Shown here: in pieces, positions 7,801 to 14,954 of the stretch
Position numbering within the stretch: the stretch's first letter is position 1
Layout of the letters: every line of letters starts with the position of its first letter
Origin: Iningainema tapete BLCC-T55
Lineage (GTDB): Bacteria > Cyanobacteriota > Cyanobacteriia > Cyanobacteriales > Nostocaceae
Direction of reading: 5' to 3'
Length of the DNA: 64,000 nucleotides
Assembly (NCBI RefSeq): GCF_014698965.1
Contig: NZ_JACXAE010000046.1
Location: 1-64,000 of the forward strand
The notes under the pieces: generated by a model
What the model saw: only the letters and a program-made list of their open reading frames with translations
What the model was told of the DNA's origin: nothing
Database searches by the model: none
Made by a program: the position numbers and the translations under genes

Positions 7801-9555
7801 GTTAAGGCGCACATTACCACTACCAGAACCTTGTTTACCTGCTTGCAAAGCTACATTGAGGGAATTGTTATTTGATTTAATACTAGAATTGTTGAGGGTA
7901 ATATCATTACCTGTGATGGTAATTGGAACTGGGTTGCTCACACTAGTACTGTTACTCTCGATTCTAAAGCTTTCTAATGAAACAGAACCTCCAGCAGTTG
8001 CGGTGAATGCTCCACCCTTAGTCTCAATGCTACCACTGCGGAGATTCACATTCCCGTTGCCAGAACTGTCGTTACCTGCAAGCAACACTAAGTTGAGGGG
8101 AGCGTTGTTTGATGAGATTTCAAAATTTTGTAGGGTAATATCATTGGCAGCTTGCAAAGTTAAGGTTGCGGGGGTTGTATTTGTCTTAATAATTTCAAAC
8201 CCAGTTGCGGTAATGTTTCCTGATTGACTTCCCGTACTGCCTGTGGTAATGGTAACGTTTGTCCCAGCATTAAGTTGCGCTTGAATATCTGGAATAAAAA
8301 CGACTGCATTGTCACCACTGGGAGTGAAAATGTTCGGATTCCCATCACTAAACGAACCATTAGATGTACTTTGATAGCCAAGAGTAACATTGCGCGGATC
8401 TAGTAGCCAAGTGCCACCATTACCGTTGGTAGCAGTGGCATTGATGCGAATGCCTGCCACATCTAAGAAATTACCACCTGATGTTTCAATTAAGCCACCG
8501 TTACCTGCTTTGATTCCACCTGTTGCACTCAAGCTACCATAGGCACGGGTTGATTCAGTTCCCCAAACAATGATTTGTCCGCCATTTCCTGTAGTTAAGG
8601 CATCTGCATTAATAGTGGCAGAAGGACTAATGTAAGTGGCACTTGCAAGCGGGATTGTTCCTCTACCTTGGTAGTCGCCTCCTAAGAACACCTTGCCGCC
8701 GCCTGCATCTCCCGATACATTCACCAAAGCGTTATCTAACAATCCTACGCGATCGCCTAATATAAATACTGTGCCACCAGTTTGTCCACTATTATGATTA
8801 GAGGCATCAATTTTCCCTGAAATGATGGTAGTGCTGATATCTTTTGGTTGATATTCCCAACTGAGAATTTCTCCTGTTTGCCCCAAAAAAGCTTGAGCTT
8901 GGGAGACACTTGCTACTGTCACTTGCCCCCCAGTTGCCGACAGTTGCCCATTATTGGTGACGTTACTACCAATTAAACTTAGGTTTTGCCCATTTTTAAC
9001 AGCTAGATTACCTGCATTGGCGATCGCACCTGTTTGATTGCTGTATAGTTGTAAACCAATGGGAGCACTAATTGTTAGTAGTGGAGTAGATTGCTGAGGG
9101 TTACTACTAAATTCGCTCCCATCAGCAAATTTTAAGTTATTTGCTGTTGTACCAATAAAAGAACCACCAACATTAAGTGATGCATTAGCACCAAAAATTA
9201 TTCCCGACGGATTGAGCAGAAATAGGTTTGCTCTACCATTAGCGCTGATTAACCCATCAATGTTCGATATAGCTCCACCCGTCACTCGGCTAATAATATT
9301 TTGTATATTGACAGCATTGTTGAAGTGTGCTGTTCCCCCTGTCGGTACGGAAAACTCTTGAAAGCTGTGGAATAAGTTGCCACCTACAGCGGTTCCTCCT
9401 TCAATAATTCTGATATTTTCCTGTACTCTCACATGAGAATTATTGGGTAGAGTGCTATCGGGGGTGATTTGCGCAACGCTTGCATTGCAAACCAACACAC
9501 CACCCATTGCTATCCCAAACAACCAGCCCCAACGAGTACCTTCTGTAATGAACAT
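4882..9555 (-). CDS. Large filamentous haemagglutinin-type adhesin with internal repeats
   Basis: A 1557-residue secreted protein with signal peptide (about 1-28, ending NASVAQI), TPS/haemagglutinin N-terminal domain (about 30-175, with NLFLLNPSGIIFGANASLNV), a segment with GGKVFLGGDYQGRGTIP and GGNFLDVAGIRINATA typical of cyanobacterial beta-helix adhesins, and a C-terminal block shared with the 893-residue paralogue (GCAAFASEGGSSFTVTGRGG, PLSNDVVWSDTR). Between about residues 480 and 870 there are five tandem units of about 78-100 residues, each carrying ALQAGKEGSGTGNV-like, GGAFTATAGGSVSLESF-like and SSGKDITI-like elements. It is divergent from the DUF928 gene at 9812. Probable role: surface attachment or cell-cell contact; export pore not in the window. 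Confidence 0.88.
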   Translation of the reverse strand: MFITEGTRWGWLFGIAMGGVLVCNASVAQITPDSTLPNNSHVRVQENIRIIEGGTAVGGNLFHSFQEFSVPTGGTAHFNNAVNIQNIISRVTGGAISNIDGLISANGRANLFLLNPSGIIFGANASLNVGGSFIGTTANNLKFADGSEFSSNPQQSTPLLTISAPIGLQLYSNQTGAIANAGNLAVKNGQNLSLIGSNVTNNGQLSATGGQVTVASVSQAQAFLGQTGEILSWEYQPKDISTTIISGKIDASNHNSGQTGGTVFILGDRVGLLDNALVNVSGDAGGGKVFLGGDYQGRGTIPLASATYISPSATINADALTTGNGGQIIVWGTESTRAYGSLSATGGIKAGNGGLIETSGGNFLDVAGIRINATATNGNGGTWLLDPRNVTLGYQSTSNGSFSDGNPNIFTPSGDNAVVFIPDIQAQLNAGTNVTITTGSTGSQSGNITATGFEIIKTNTTPATLTLQAANDITLQNFEISSNNAPLNLVLLAGNDSSGNGNVNLRSGSIETKGGAFTATAGGSVSLESFRIESNSTSVSNPVPITITGNDITLNNSSIKSNNNSLNVALQAGKQGSGSGNVRLNGGERIETRGGTFTVTAAGHVSLGDTSVETGGGGFTATAGGSVSLESFGIFSNSASVSNSIPIAIAGNEINLINSNIRSNNNRLDLLLKAGQDGSGSGNVSFSGGGTETKGGAFTVTATGNVLLDSLGISSNTDSENRSNPLNISSGKDITIRGFGITSNNILDVVLQAGKEGSGTGNVNLSGGSVTTRGGAFTAKAGDSVSIQGFGISSNNTNSSLNTANSITISSGKDITIKGNLTQNNNRFDVALQAGKEGSGTGKMSFSDGSVETGGGAFTATAGGSVSLEGFGISSNNNSAITAPINITADSVSIRSGSINSKTSNNGDAGLISINANSLNLLPGAGINTETTGNGNTRGINIKVGSLDVDNGIISSNTSGKGNAGNVTINSRSNINLKKGDLQSITKSDGNAGKVIVTAKSVSLVDGGGITTTARRRDTSNQIDTNIKGNAGDVTIDAPNILIDRSGLNSSTLGAGNAGSITIKTGSLTIQNSGLGNDTGIDRINNNTIINNTGNAGSWNITADAINFQNGNITSETGGSGNAGDIKLTVTNSLVLNNNSNIVNSTLGNSTGNAGRTEIKAKSVVFSNDLDYDSDRFSGLSSVTRGSGKAGEIILTADDGIVLRNRGRIGIGTESVGNAGQLTLSANSLELDNSNIISDSFSIGQGGNLILQLERGLILRDRSSISVSSTGRSDNSTKPGKAGDIQLRAGDVFLNQSTIKGEAGVADGGNIDLQIQDLLLLRNQSRISTNAGGNGGNITINTPSGFIIAVPQENSDITANAVSGSGGIIKINSLGVFGIEERSQQDLARLLGTSDPNLLKPENSLTNDITAISATSPILDGQVTINTPDVDPSRGLVQLPEAVVNTPGLIASGCAAFASEGGSSFTVTGRGGLPLSPDQPLSNDVVWSDTRIPATTQQQGAKTPTVKPSSQSQTVAIVPATGWVFNGKGEVTLISSVSNNTIPFTSTSSTCPNRSQK

Positions 9556-9811
9556 TGCACCCCTAGCTTTTGAAGGCGATTAATAATGATTACTTTGGTC
9601 TAATATTGAGTAAACCATATTTTCTGTTCCTCTAGGTACTGCGCGATCGCCTTCTATTCTGCACTTACCACAAATGTTTATATTTGAGAAGCGCAACACA
9701 ACCAGAGCAATTGTAGTATATAATATTTATGTGAATACATGTACAATTGTGTCAACTTAGATAGGAGGCGATAGTTTCTTATTCACTGTTGAATATGGTT
9801 GTATCCACACC
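9556..9811. promoter_or_regulatory. Divergent promoter region between adhesin and DUF928 genes
   Basis: A 256-bp AT-rich spacer between two divergently transcribed genes. It contains a HIP1 octamer (GCGATCGC, about 9642) and the dyad GTACAATTGTGTC preceded by ATACAT around 9735-9755. A TAGGAGG sequence near 9760 is too far from the 9812 ATG to be its ribosome binding site. No promoter can be assigned with certainty. Confidence 0.3.
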
Positions 9812-10582
9812 ATGAATTTTATGAATAATCTTGTAAAAAAAAGACTTTGGATAAAAATTTTATCCACAGCGTTCGGGTTTTCGTTGCTCTTTCCTTATGC
9901 CAGCGCCGAGGCTAGAAGAATAGCATTTAACGCTCCCACAGGTCTAAAAGTACCAGGCAGACGTGTAGTAGGTGGATCACGTTCAACACTGAGGTGTATA
10001 TCAGAGAACAACACAAAACTAACTGCTCTAATACCAGAGTCTAACATAGGATTAACAACATCAGCAAATCCCGTCCTCTTTTTCTATGTTCCACAAACTT
10101 CTGGCTCAACACTAGAACTAGTGGTGCAGGATGAAAAACAAAAATTCGTCAAGCAGTACTACAAGGCAAGTGGTAACGCTGGAATTGTCCCTATTACCTT
10201 GAATAAGATGAATCTAGAGGTAGGCAAGCAGTATCGTTGGTTCTTCACAATAGTTTGCAATAATAGAGAACGTTCTAAAGATTTGGTTGTAGACGGTGCG
10301 ATTAAACGCATTCCACCTCAACAGCAGCTAATCGCTCAGTTAAAGGGCGCAACTCTTCAAGAGCGTGCAAATATTTATGCCCAAAATGGTATTTGGCAAG
10401 ATGCCCTTGCCAGTTTGGCTCAATTGCATTCCTCTCGTCCTAACGATCCACAGTTTAAAGCTGATTGGAAATCATTATTAACGGCTGAGGGTGTAAACTT
10501 GGAGCAAGATTCTACTCAATTGGTGACAGAGCCGTTGCTTTCAGGGAATCAAGCACCGCAACCCATATCGCAACCTCTTTAG
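9812..10582 (+). CDS. DUF928 secreted protein
   Basis: A 256-residue protein with an N-terminal signal peptide (hydrophobic stretch about 13-32 ending YASAEARR) and a DUF928 domain (about 60-230): the characteristic TALIPESNIGLTTSANPVLF, FYVPQTSG and a GKQYRWFFTIVCN core, followed by an alpha-helical tail with YAQNGIWQDALASLAQLHSSRPND. DUF928 proteins are cyanobacterial exported proteins of unknown function, frequently found beside filamentous haemagglutinin and CHASE2/TPR genes, as here. Likely part of the surface-adhesion gene set. The downstream gap (10583-10843) shows a small dyad (GGCGGGC / GTCCGCC) near 10614-10632 and nothing else. Confidence 0.8.
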   Translation: MNFMNNLVKKRLWIKILSTAFGFSLLFPYASAEARRIAFNAPTGLKVPGRRVVGGSRSTLRCISENNTKLTALIPESNIGLTTSANPVLFFYVPQTSGSTLELVVQDEKQKFVKQYYKASGNAGIVPITLNKMNLEVGKQYRWFFTIVCNNRERSKDLVVDGAIKRIPPQQQLIAQLKGATLQERANIYAQNGIWQDALASLAQLHSSRPNDPQFKADWKSLLTAEGVNLEQDSTQLVTEPLLSGNQAPQPISQPL

Positions 10583-10843
10583 AGTAGTTAAAAAAGTCGA
10601 TTTGCTGTGTGGGGCGGGCTATGTTGTCCGCCATTTACTTAACAGCAAATATATACCTAAGGCTTATTTCTTTACATACACGTTATGTAGGACGTATTGT
10701 GGCACAATAAACTACTGTAACAATCTTTTAGCTCCAAAGCTGAGGATAAATTGAAATAAACAACTCTTATTGTCATAATCAGGTTTAATTATATTCTTTT
10801 TTATCAACAATGGCTGTGCAAAGTAGAGGAGTAAATTAGATTT

Positions 10844-11497
10844 ATGAGACAAATCTCCACACTGCTAAAGAACGCAAAACTAGCAGGTACAAGTATTGAG
10901 CAGCCAGCCCCAGCTACTTATGTTGGAGAATATTCCCTGAAAAAAGAGCAAAGAAACCTTCCTAACTTTAGTAACAGTGGTAATGATAATTCTGATGTAA
11001 TAGTATTGGTAGTAGCAGTTGGAGTTATTTTAACAGGTAAGACAGTAAGTGTAATCTGGAATGCGCTGCATCGAGACAAGCAACAAGGTGGGGAAGAAGG
11101 AAAAAATAAGGCGAAAATAGCGGAAAATAGACAAATTGCTACTGCTGCCAAGCTTCAACAAGGTTATACTACTCAACATTTTAGAACTGAAGATGGGCAA
11201 ACGGCGATCGCACAATTAAATGATGAAATTAGCGTTAATCCCCATGATGCTTATTTATATAGTAAACGGGCTGACTTGCGTCGCAAAATATTAGGAGATA
11301 AGCTTGGAGCAATTGAAGACTACACCAAAGCTATTCATATTTATCCTTACAATGCCCTCTTCTACCTTTGGCGCAGTCAGCTTTATCATGAAATAGGGGA
11401 TGTACTTAAAGCAATGGCTGACTATAACACAGCTATTCGCCTTGCACCTGACGATACTATGTATCACTTTTTACCAAGGAAGGTAAACATCAAGTAA
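10844..11497 (+). CDS. TPR-repeat membrane protein
   Basis: A 217-residue protein with one predicted transmembrane helix (about residues 50-68, VIVLVVAVGVILTGKTVSVI), a Lys/Glu-rich linker, and a C-terminal region with two tetratricopeptide repeats: one with SVNPHDAYLYSKRADLRRK and one with YPYNALFYLWRSQLYHEIGD, then ADYNTAIRLAPDD. TPR units mediate protein-protein contacts. No enzymatic motif. Position next to DUF928 and two adhesins suggests a scaffold role at the envelope, but that is inference. Confidence 0.65.
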   Translation: MRQISTLLKNAKLAGTSIEQPAPATYVGEYSLKKEQRNLPNFSNSGNDNSDVIVLVVAVGVILTGKTVSVIWNALHRDKQQGGEEGKNKAKIAENRQIATAAKLQQGYTTQHFRTEDGQTAIAQLNDEISVNPHDAYLYSKRADLRRKILGDKLGAIEDYTKAIHIYPYNALFYLWRSQLYHEIGDVLKAMADYNTAIRLAPDDTMYHFLPRKVNIK

Positions 11498-11593
11498 AAC
11501 TGAAAAGTGTTTTCAGCAATTTAGTATTATATTAAAATTATTATTTATATTTTTACATTTATTAGAACTTTTTCTTTCTTGACAGTGAGAATT

Positions 11594-12505
11594 ATGTTAA
11601 AGAATCTTAATTTGAGACAAAAGTTTACAATTTTATTAGTGGGAATTCTTGTCGTTGGACTAAGTTTGAGTGGATTGATATTATCTTCTTTACTAAGACA
11701 GAATGCGACTAATGAAATTACCTCAAAAGCACTTGCGCTCATAGATACAATGAGTTCTGTGCGTCAGTATACCAACGATCAAATCACTCCAGAGCTAACT
11801 GATGAATTGGAGACTAAGTTTTTGCCCCAAACGGTGGCTGGTTACTCAGCACGAGAGGTTTTTGATAATTTGAGAAAAAAAACTGAATACCGTGAATACT
11901 TTTATAAAGAAGCAACACTAAATCCTACCAATCTTCGAGATAAAGCGGATAGTTTTGAAACGAAGATGGTGCAAAGTTTTAGAAAAGACAAAAATTTAAA
12001 AGAGTTGAGTGGATTTCGCTCTATGCCAGGAGGGGACATCTATTATATTTCTCGTCCACTATCAATTTCTCAAGAAAGCTGTTTAAGATGTCATAGCACT
12101 CCTGAAGCTGCACCTAAAACTATGATTGATCGTTATGGTACAGCTAATGGCTTTGGATGGAAGTTGAATGAAATTGTTGCGGCGCAAATTATTTCTATCC
12201 CAGCATCGAAGGTTATTGCTCAAGCCAATCAATCGTCTTTTCTAATTGTATCACTTGTATCTGCTGTTTTTGGCGCTGTTATTCTTTTAGTTAATGTTTT
12301 CTTGAATCAACAAGTTGTTCGCCCGCTGAAACGGATAACTAGGATAGCAGAGGAAGTTAGTACTGGGCATATGGATGTGGATTTTGATGAACTAAGTAAT
12401 GATGAAATTGGTAATCTGGCGAAAGCTTTCAAACGGATGAAATTAAGTTTGGATATGGCAATGAAAAGAATCAAACGTTCTCATGGTAGTACGGGAGGGG
12501 TTTAA
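11594..12505 (+). CDS. DUF3365 (Tll0287-like) heme-binding sensor protein with HAMP domain
   Basis: Membrane protein of about 303 residues. Helix 1 (about residues 10-35), an extracytoplasmic DUF3365/Tll0287-like domain (about 40-205) containing the c-type heme motif CLRCH, helix 2 (about 215-240) and a HAMP linker (about 240-300, VVRPLKRITRIAEEVSTG). It ends just after the HAMP, with no kinase, cyclase or methyl-accepting output domain. The family binds heme c and is thought to sense redox or ligands. An ATG at 11594 is preferred over the upstream TTG at 11579 because MLKNLNLRQKF is the usual beginning. A palindromic repeat follows the stop. Confidence 0.75.
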   Translation: MLKNLNLRQKFTILLVGILVVGLSLSGLILSSLLRQNATNEITSKALALIDTMSSVRQYTNDQITPELTDELETKFLPQTVAGYSAREVFDNLRKKTEYREYFYKEATLNPTNLRDKADSFETKMVQSFRKDKNLKELSGFRSMPGGDIYYISRPLSISQESCLRCHSTPEAAPKTMIDRYGTANGFGWKLNEIVAAQIISIPASKVIAQANQSSFLIVSLVSAVFGAVILLVNVFLNQQVVRPLKRITRIAEEVSTGHMDVDFDELSNDEIGNLAKAFKRMKLSLDMAMKRIKRSHGSTGGV

Positions 12506-12538
12506 GATTCACACATCCTCGTTTAACCCGTCTACCGT

Positions 12539-12566
12539 GTAGAGACGTTACATGTAACGTCTCTAC
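12539..12566. repeat. GTAGAGACG palindrome, copy 1
   Basis: Perfect palindrome: GTAGAGACGTTACA pairing with TGTAACGTCTCTAC. An identical copy occurs at 41935-41962, and seven diverged copies elsewhere in the window. It lies between two convergent genes and could act as a bidirectional terminator. Confidence 0.65.
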
Positions 12567-12573
12567 ATTTGGA

Positions 12574-13818
12574 TTATGAAAACACGCGCCTTCTAAATTC
12601 AAAAGCGGCTTGGGCGTCAGGAATTTCTCTGGCTAATAATTCCACGAATTGATAAGGTGATGTGTGAGGATTTTGTTCTAAGATCTCTTCTACCACCAAA
12701 CTAGCAATTGGTCCAATGTGGTAAGCTAATTCTTGCTGACAACGCTCCAGCAAAGCTGGATTGAGTGAAGAAAGTGCAGGTTGTTTTTGAGTATATTGAG
12801 GCTGCTGCTTCCAAGGTGAGTTATTGGTGGTTTGTACAGATGGAAAATTTAACTGCGCTTTTGTTGGCGTAGAATTAGAGTGAGGATCTAATGCGGTGGG
12901 ATTCCAATCAAACATTGTTGAGTGTACTCCCACGCTAAATTTGGGTAGACGCTCAATATCTGCAAGCACTTCTTTTGGTGTTTGATAGCGATACTTTGGC
13001 GTATCTGCAAGCATTTTGTCTAATACCTGAGCAAAAGCATCGCTAACATTGGCATAAAGACGCCATTGCCAATCTAAGGTGTATTGATCCATCAGTAAGG
13101 ATGGATCTCTACCTGTTAACAATACAATAGCAGTGACACCTAAAGCATAAATGTCGCTACTGGGAGAGCAGACGCCTAAGCTGATTTGTTCCCGTGGCGC
13201 GTACCCTACTTTTCCTACTAATGACATTTTGCCTACAAATGTCAAATTGTTTAAATTGCTAGCTTCACTAAAATCAGCTATCTGCTTTCCGACACCAAAA
13301 TCGATTAACACTGGTAAATGAGTACCTGTCGGTAGCATTATGTTATCAGGAGAAATATCTCGGTGTATGATGTTGTGCTGATGGACATATTCCAACACAG
13401 GTAAAAGTTTTTTTAGCCACTCAACAACTTCTTGTTCTAAAAAAGTTTGTCCTTGAGTTTGACGTTCTCGTAGTAAAGTTGAGTATGTTTTTCCATTCAC
13501 ATACTCTTGTACTAAGAATAGTCTCCCATCTCCTTCAAAACAAGCTAAAAATTTGGGAATCTGCGGATGTTGGAATTGATAAAGGATTTTTGCTTCTCTT
13601 TTGAACAAGTTACGACATTTTTCTAACCCATTCTCTCCTGTACCATTCGGAGCAAATTCTTTGAGAACACACGGTTCGTTAAAACGACGACTATCAAATG
13701 CTAGGTAAGTGCGCCCCAATCCCCCTTGCCCTAACAGTTTTTGAATGATATAACGGTTATCAATTAAAGTTCCAGATGGGATCTCTGGTCTAACCATTGG
13801 GGATGATGATTGAGACAT
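12574..13818 (-). CDS. Serine/threonine protein kinase
   Basis: A 414-residue Hanks-type kinase. Glycine-rich loop LGQGGLGRTYLAF (about 29-41), ATP lysine in VLKEF (K53), catalytic loop HRDISPDNIML (152-162) and DFGVGKQIADF as the DFG segment. HRDIS in place of HRDLK/HRDIK is common in cyanobacterial kinases. The C-terminal 70 residues form a helical domain (LERCQQELAYHIGPIASLVV) found at the end of several cyanobacterial signalling proteins. No transmembrane segment is apparent, so it is probably cytosolic. The next genes encode a PhnD-like lipoprotein and an FHA-domain ABC exporter, making the latter a plausible phosphorylation partner. Confidence 0.9.
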   Translation of the reverse strand: MSQSSSPMVRPEIPSGTLIDNRYIIQKLLGQGGLGRTYLAFDSRRFNEPCVLKEFAPNGTGENGLEKCRNLFKREAKILYQFQHPQIPKFLACFEGDGRLFLVQEYVNGKTYSTLLRERQTQGQTFLEQEVVEWLKKLLPVLEYVHQHNIIHRDISPDNIMLPTGTHLPVLIDFGVGKQIADFSEASNLNNLTFVGKMSLVGKVGYAPREQISLGVCSPSSDIYALGVTAIVLLTGRDPSLLMDQYTLDWQWRLYANVSDAFAQVLDKMLADTPKYRYQTPKEVLADIERLPKFSVGVHSTMFDWNPTALDPHSNSTPTKAQLNFPSVQTTNNSPWKQQPQYTQKQPALSSLNPALLERCQQELAYHIGPIASLVVEEILEQNPHTSPYQFVELLAREIPDAQAAFEFRRRVFS

Positions 13819-13984
13819 ATAATCGCACTCCTACTCTGTTTTATTATAAAAATTTATTTTTAAGGGCGCTGCTACGTTTGCGCTCTGATCAGAGTCTAAT
13901 TATTTATCAGTAGAATTAGAAGCAAAATACGCAGCGGGGTGATTAAGTTTTATAAATTTTGGCGCAGGCAGAAGGCAGAACGAA

Positions 13985-14857
13985 TTACTTATTAACAGGA
14001 AGCAAAACTACAGGTGTTTGCCTCACTCGCTTTTCTAAAGGTTTGACCTTTTGTACTAATTTAACAAATTGCTCGTATTTAGGTATACTCGCAGTAGGAA
14101 CATAACCAGCATCGGCAATAATATCTCCTGGTGCTTCATTCATGGCAATTTGAATTTGCTGTTGTCGATTTCGTTCTATATTAGGTCCTAGTAGTACTAG
14201 CCCAGCTGGAATCCATCGACTAGTTTGTAAAATTCTAAATTTTGTGGTATTGAACTCTCGGTAGTAGCGCTCGAAGTCTAGTTCCGATAAAGCGCCTGCG
14301 TCAACACTACCTTCACTCACTAACTGTAGTACTGCTTTTGGTGTGGGCGCAAACCGGATTTGCGCTAAGGTTAAACCATAAAGATCGTATAAAGGAACAT
14401 AGTAGCCGGCGGCAGAACCCATTTCTCCTAACGCAACTTTTTTATTAGCTAAGTCGTTCATTTTTTTAATTGGTTGTTCGTCCCGTACTATTATTAAGGA
14501 GCGTTGTCTACTACTGATTGATTCCATTGCATATAAAGGAACGTACAGTGAGTCAGCGATCGCAATTGCTGCTAAACCAGGAGGCGCAAATACAATATCC
14601 CACCTTTGGCGCTGAATTTGTTCAATTGCCTGCAATTCGTTATAAGCTGGTTCCAGTTCTACAATTGATTGAGTTCGCGCTGCTATGTAATCTTTGAAGC
14701 GCTCGTACTTTTGCAACGAAATTGTTTCTTCTCCGTAGGATACTACACCTATAGTCAGTTTTTCTCTCTCCTGGATTTCTTTTGCATCACATCCGCTCAA
14801 AAAAAACACAGCTAGCAGCACGAGAAACAGTTTGAGTAGAAAACGTGGTAAGATCAT
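13985..14857 (-). CDS. PhnD-like phosphate/phosphonate-type substrate-binding lipoprotein
   Basis: A 290-residue exported lipoprotein: signal peptide with lipobox LSGCD (Cys at about 23). The mature part has the PhnD/TauT-family binding-protein fold signature: LTIGVVSYGEE, a segment with DIVFAPPGLAAIA, LANKKVALGEMGSAAGYYVP and VSEGSVDAGALSELDFERYY. It is divergently transcribed from the FHA-ABC exporter and has no permease or ATPase beside it, unlike the phnDCE set at 42080-44570. It may be a sensory or scavenging binding protein rather than part of a complete importer; ligand unknown. Confidence 0.78.
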   Translation of the reverse strand: MILPRFLLKLFLVLLAVFFLSGCDAKEIQEREKLTIGVVSYGEETISLQKYERFKDYIAARTQSIVELEPAYNELQAIEQIQRQRWDIVFAPPGLAAIAIADSLYVPLYAMESISSRQRSLIIVRDEQPIKKMNDLANKKVALGEMGSAAGYYVPLYDLYGLTLAQIRFAPTPKAVLQLVSEGSVDAGALSELDFERYYREFNTTKFRILQTSRWIPAGLVLLGPNIERNRQQQIQIAMNEAPGDIIADAGYVPTASIPKYEQFVKLVQKVKPLEKRVRQTPVVLLPVNK

Positions 14858-14954
14858 TGTCCAAGATTTTTTTTGTTGCTATGTGAAAAGATTTGTTGAC
14901 AAGTGTACAGGAGTTTTGCTCAATATTAGAGGCGACAACTAATCAACCAATCTC

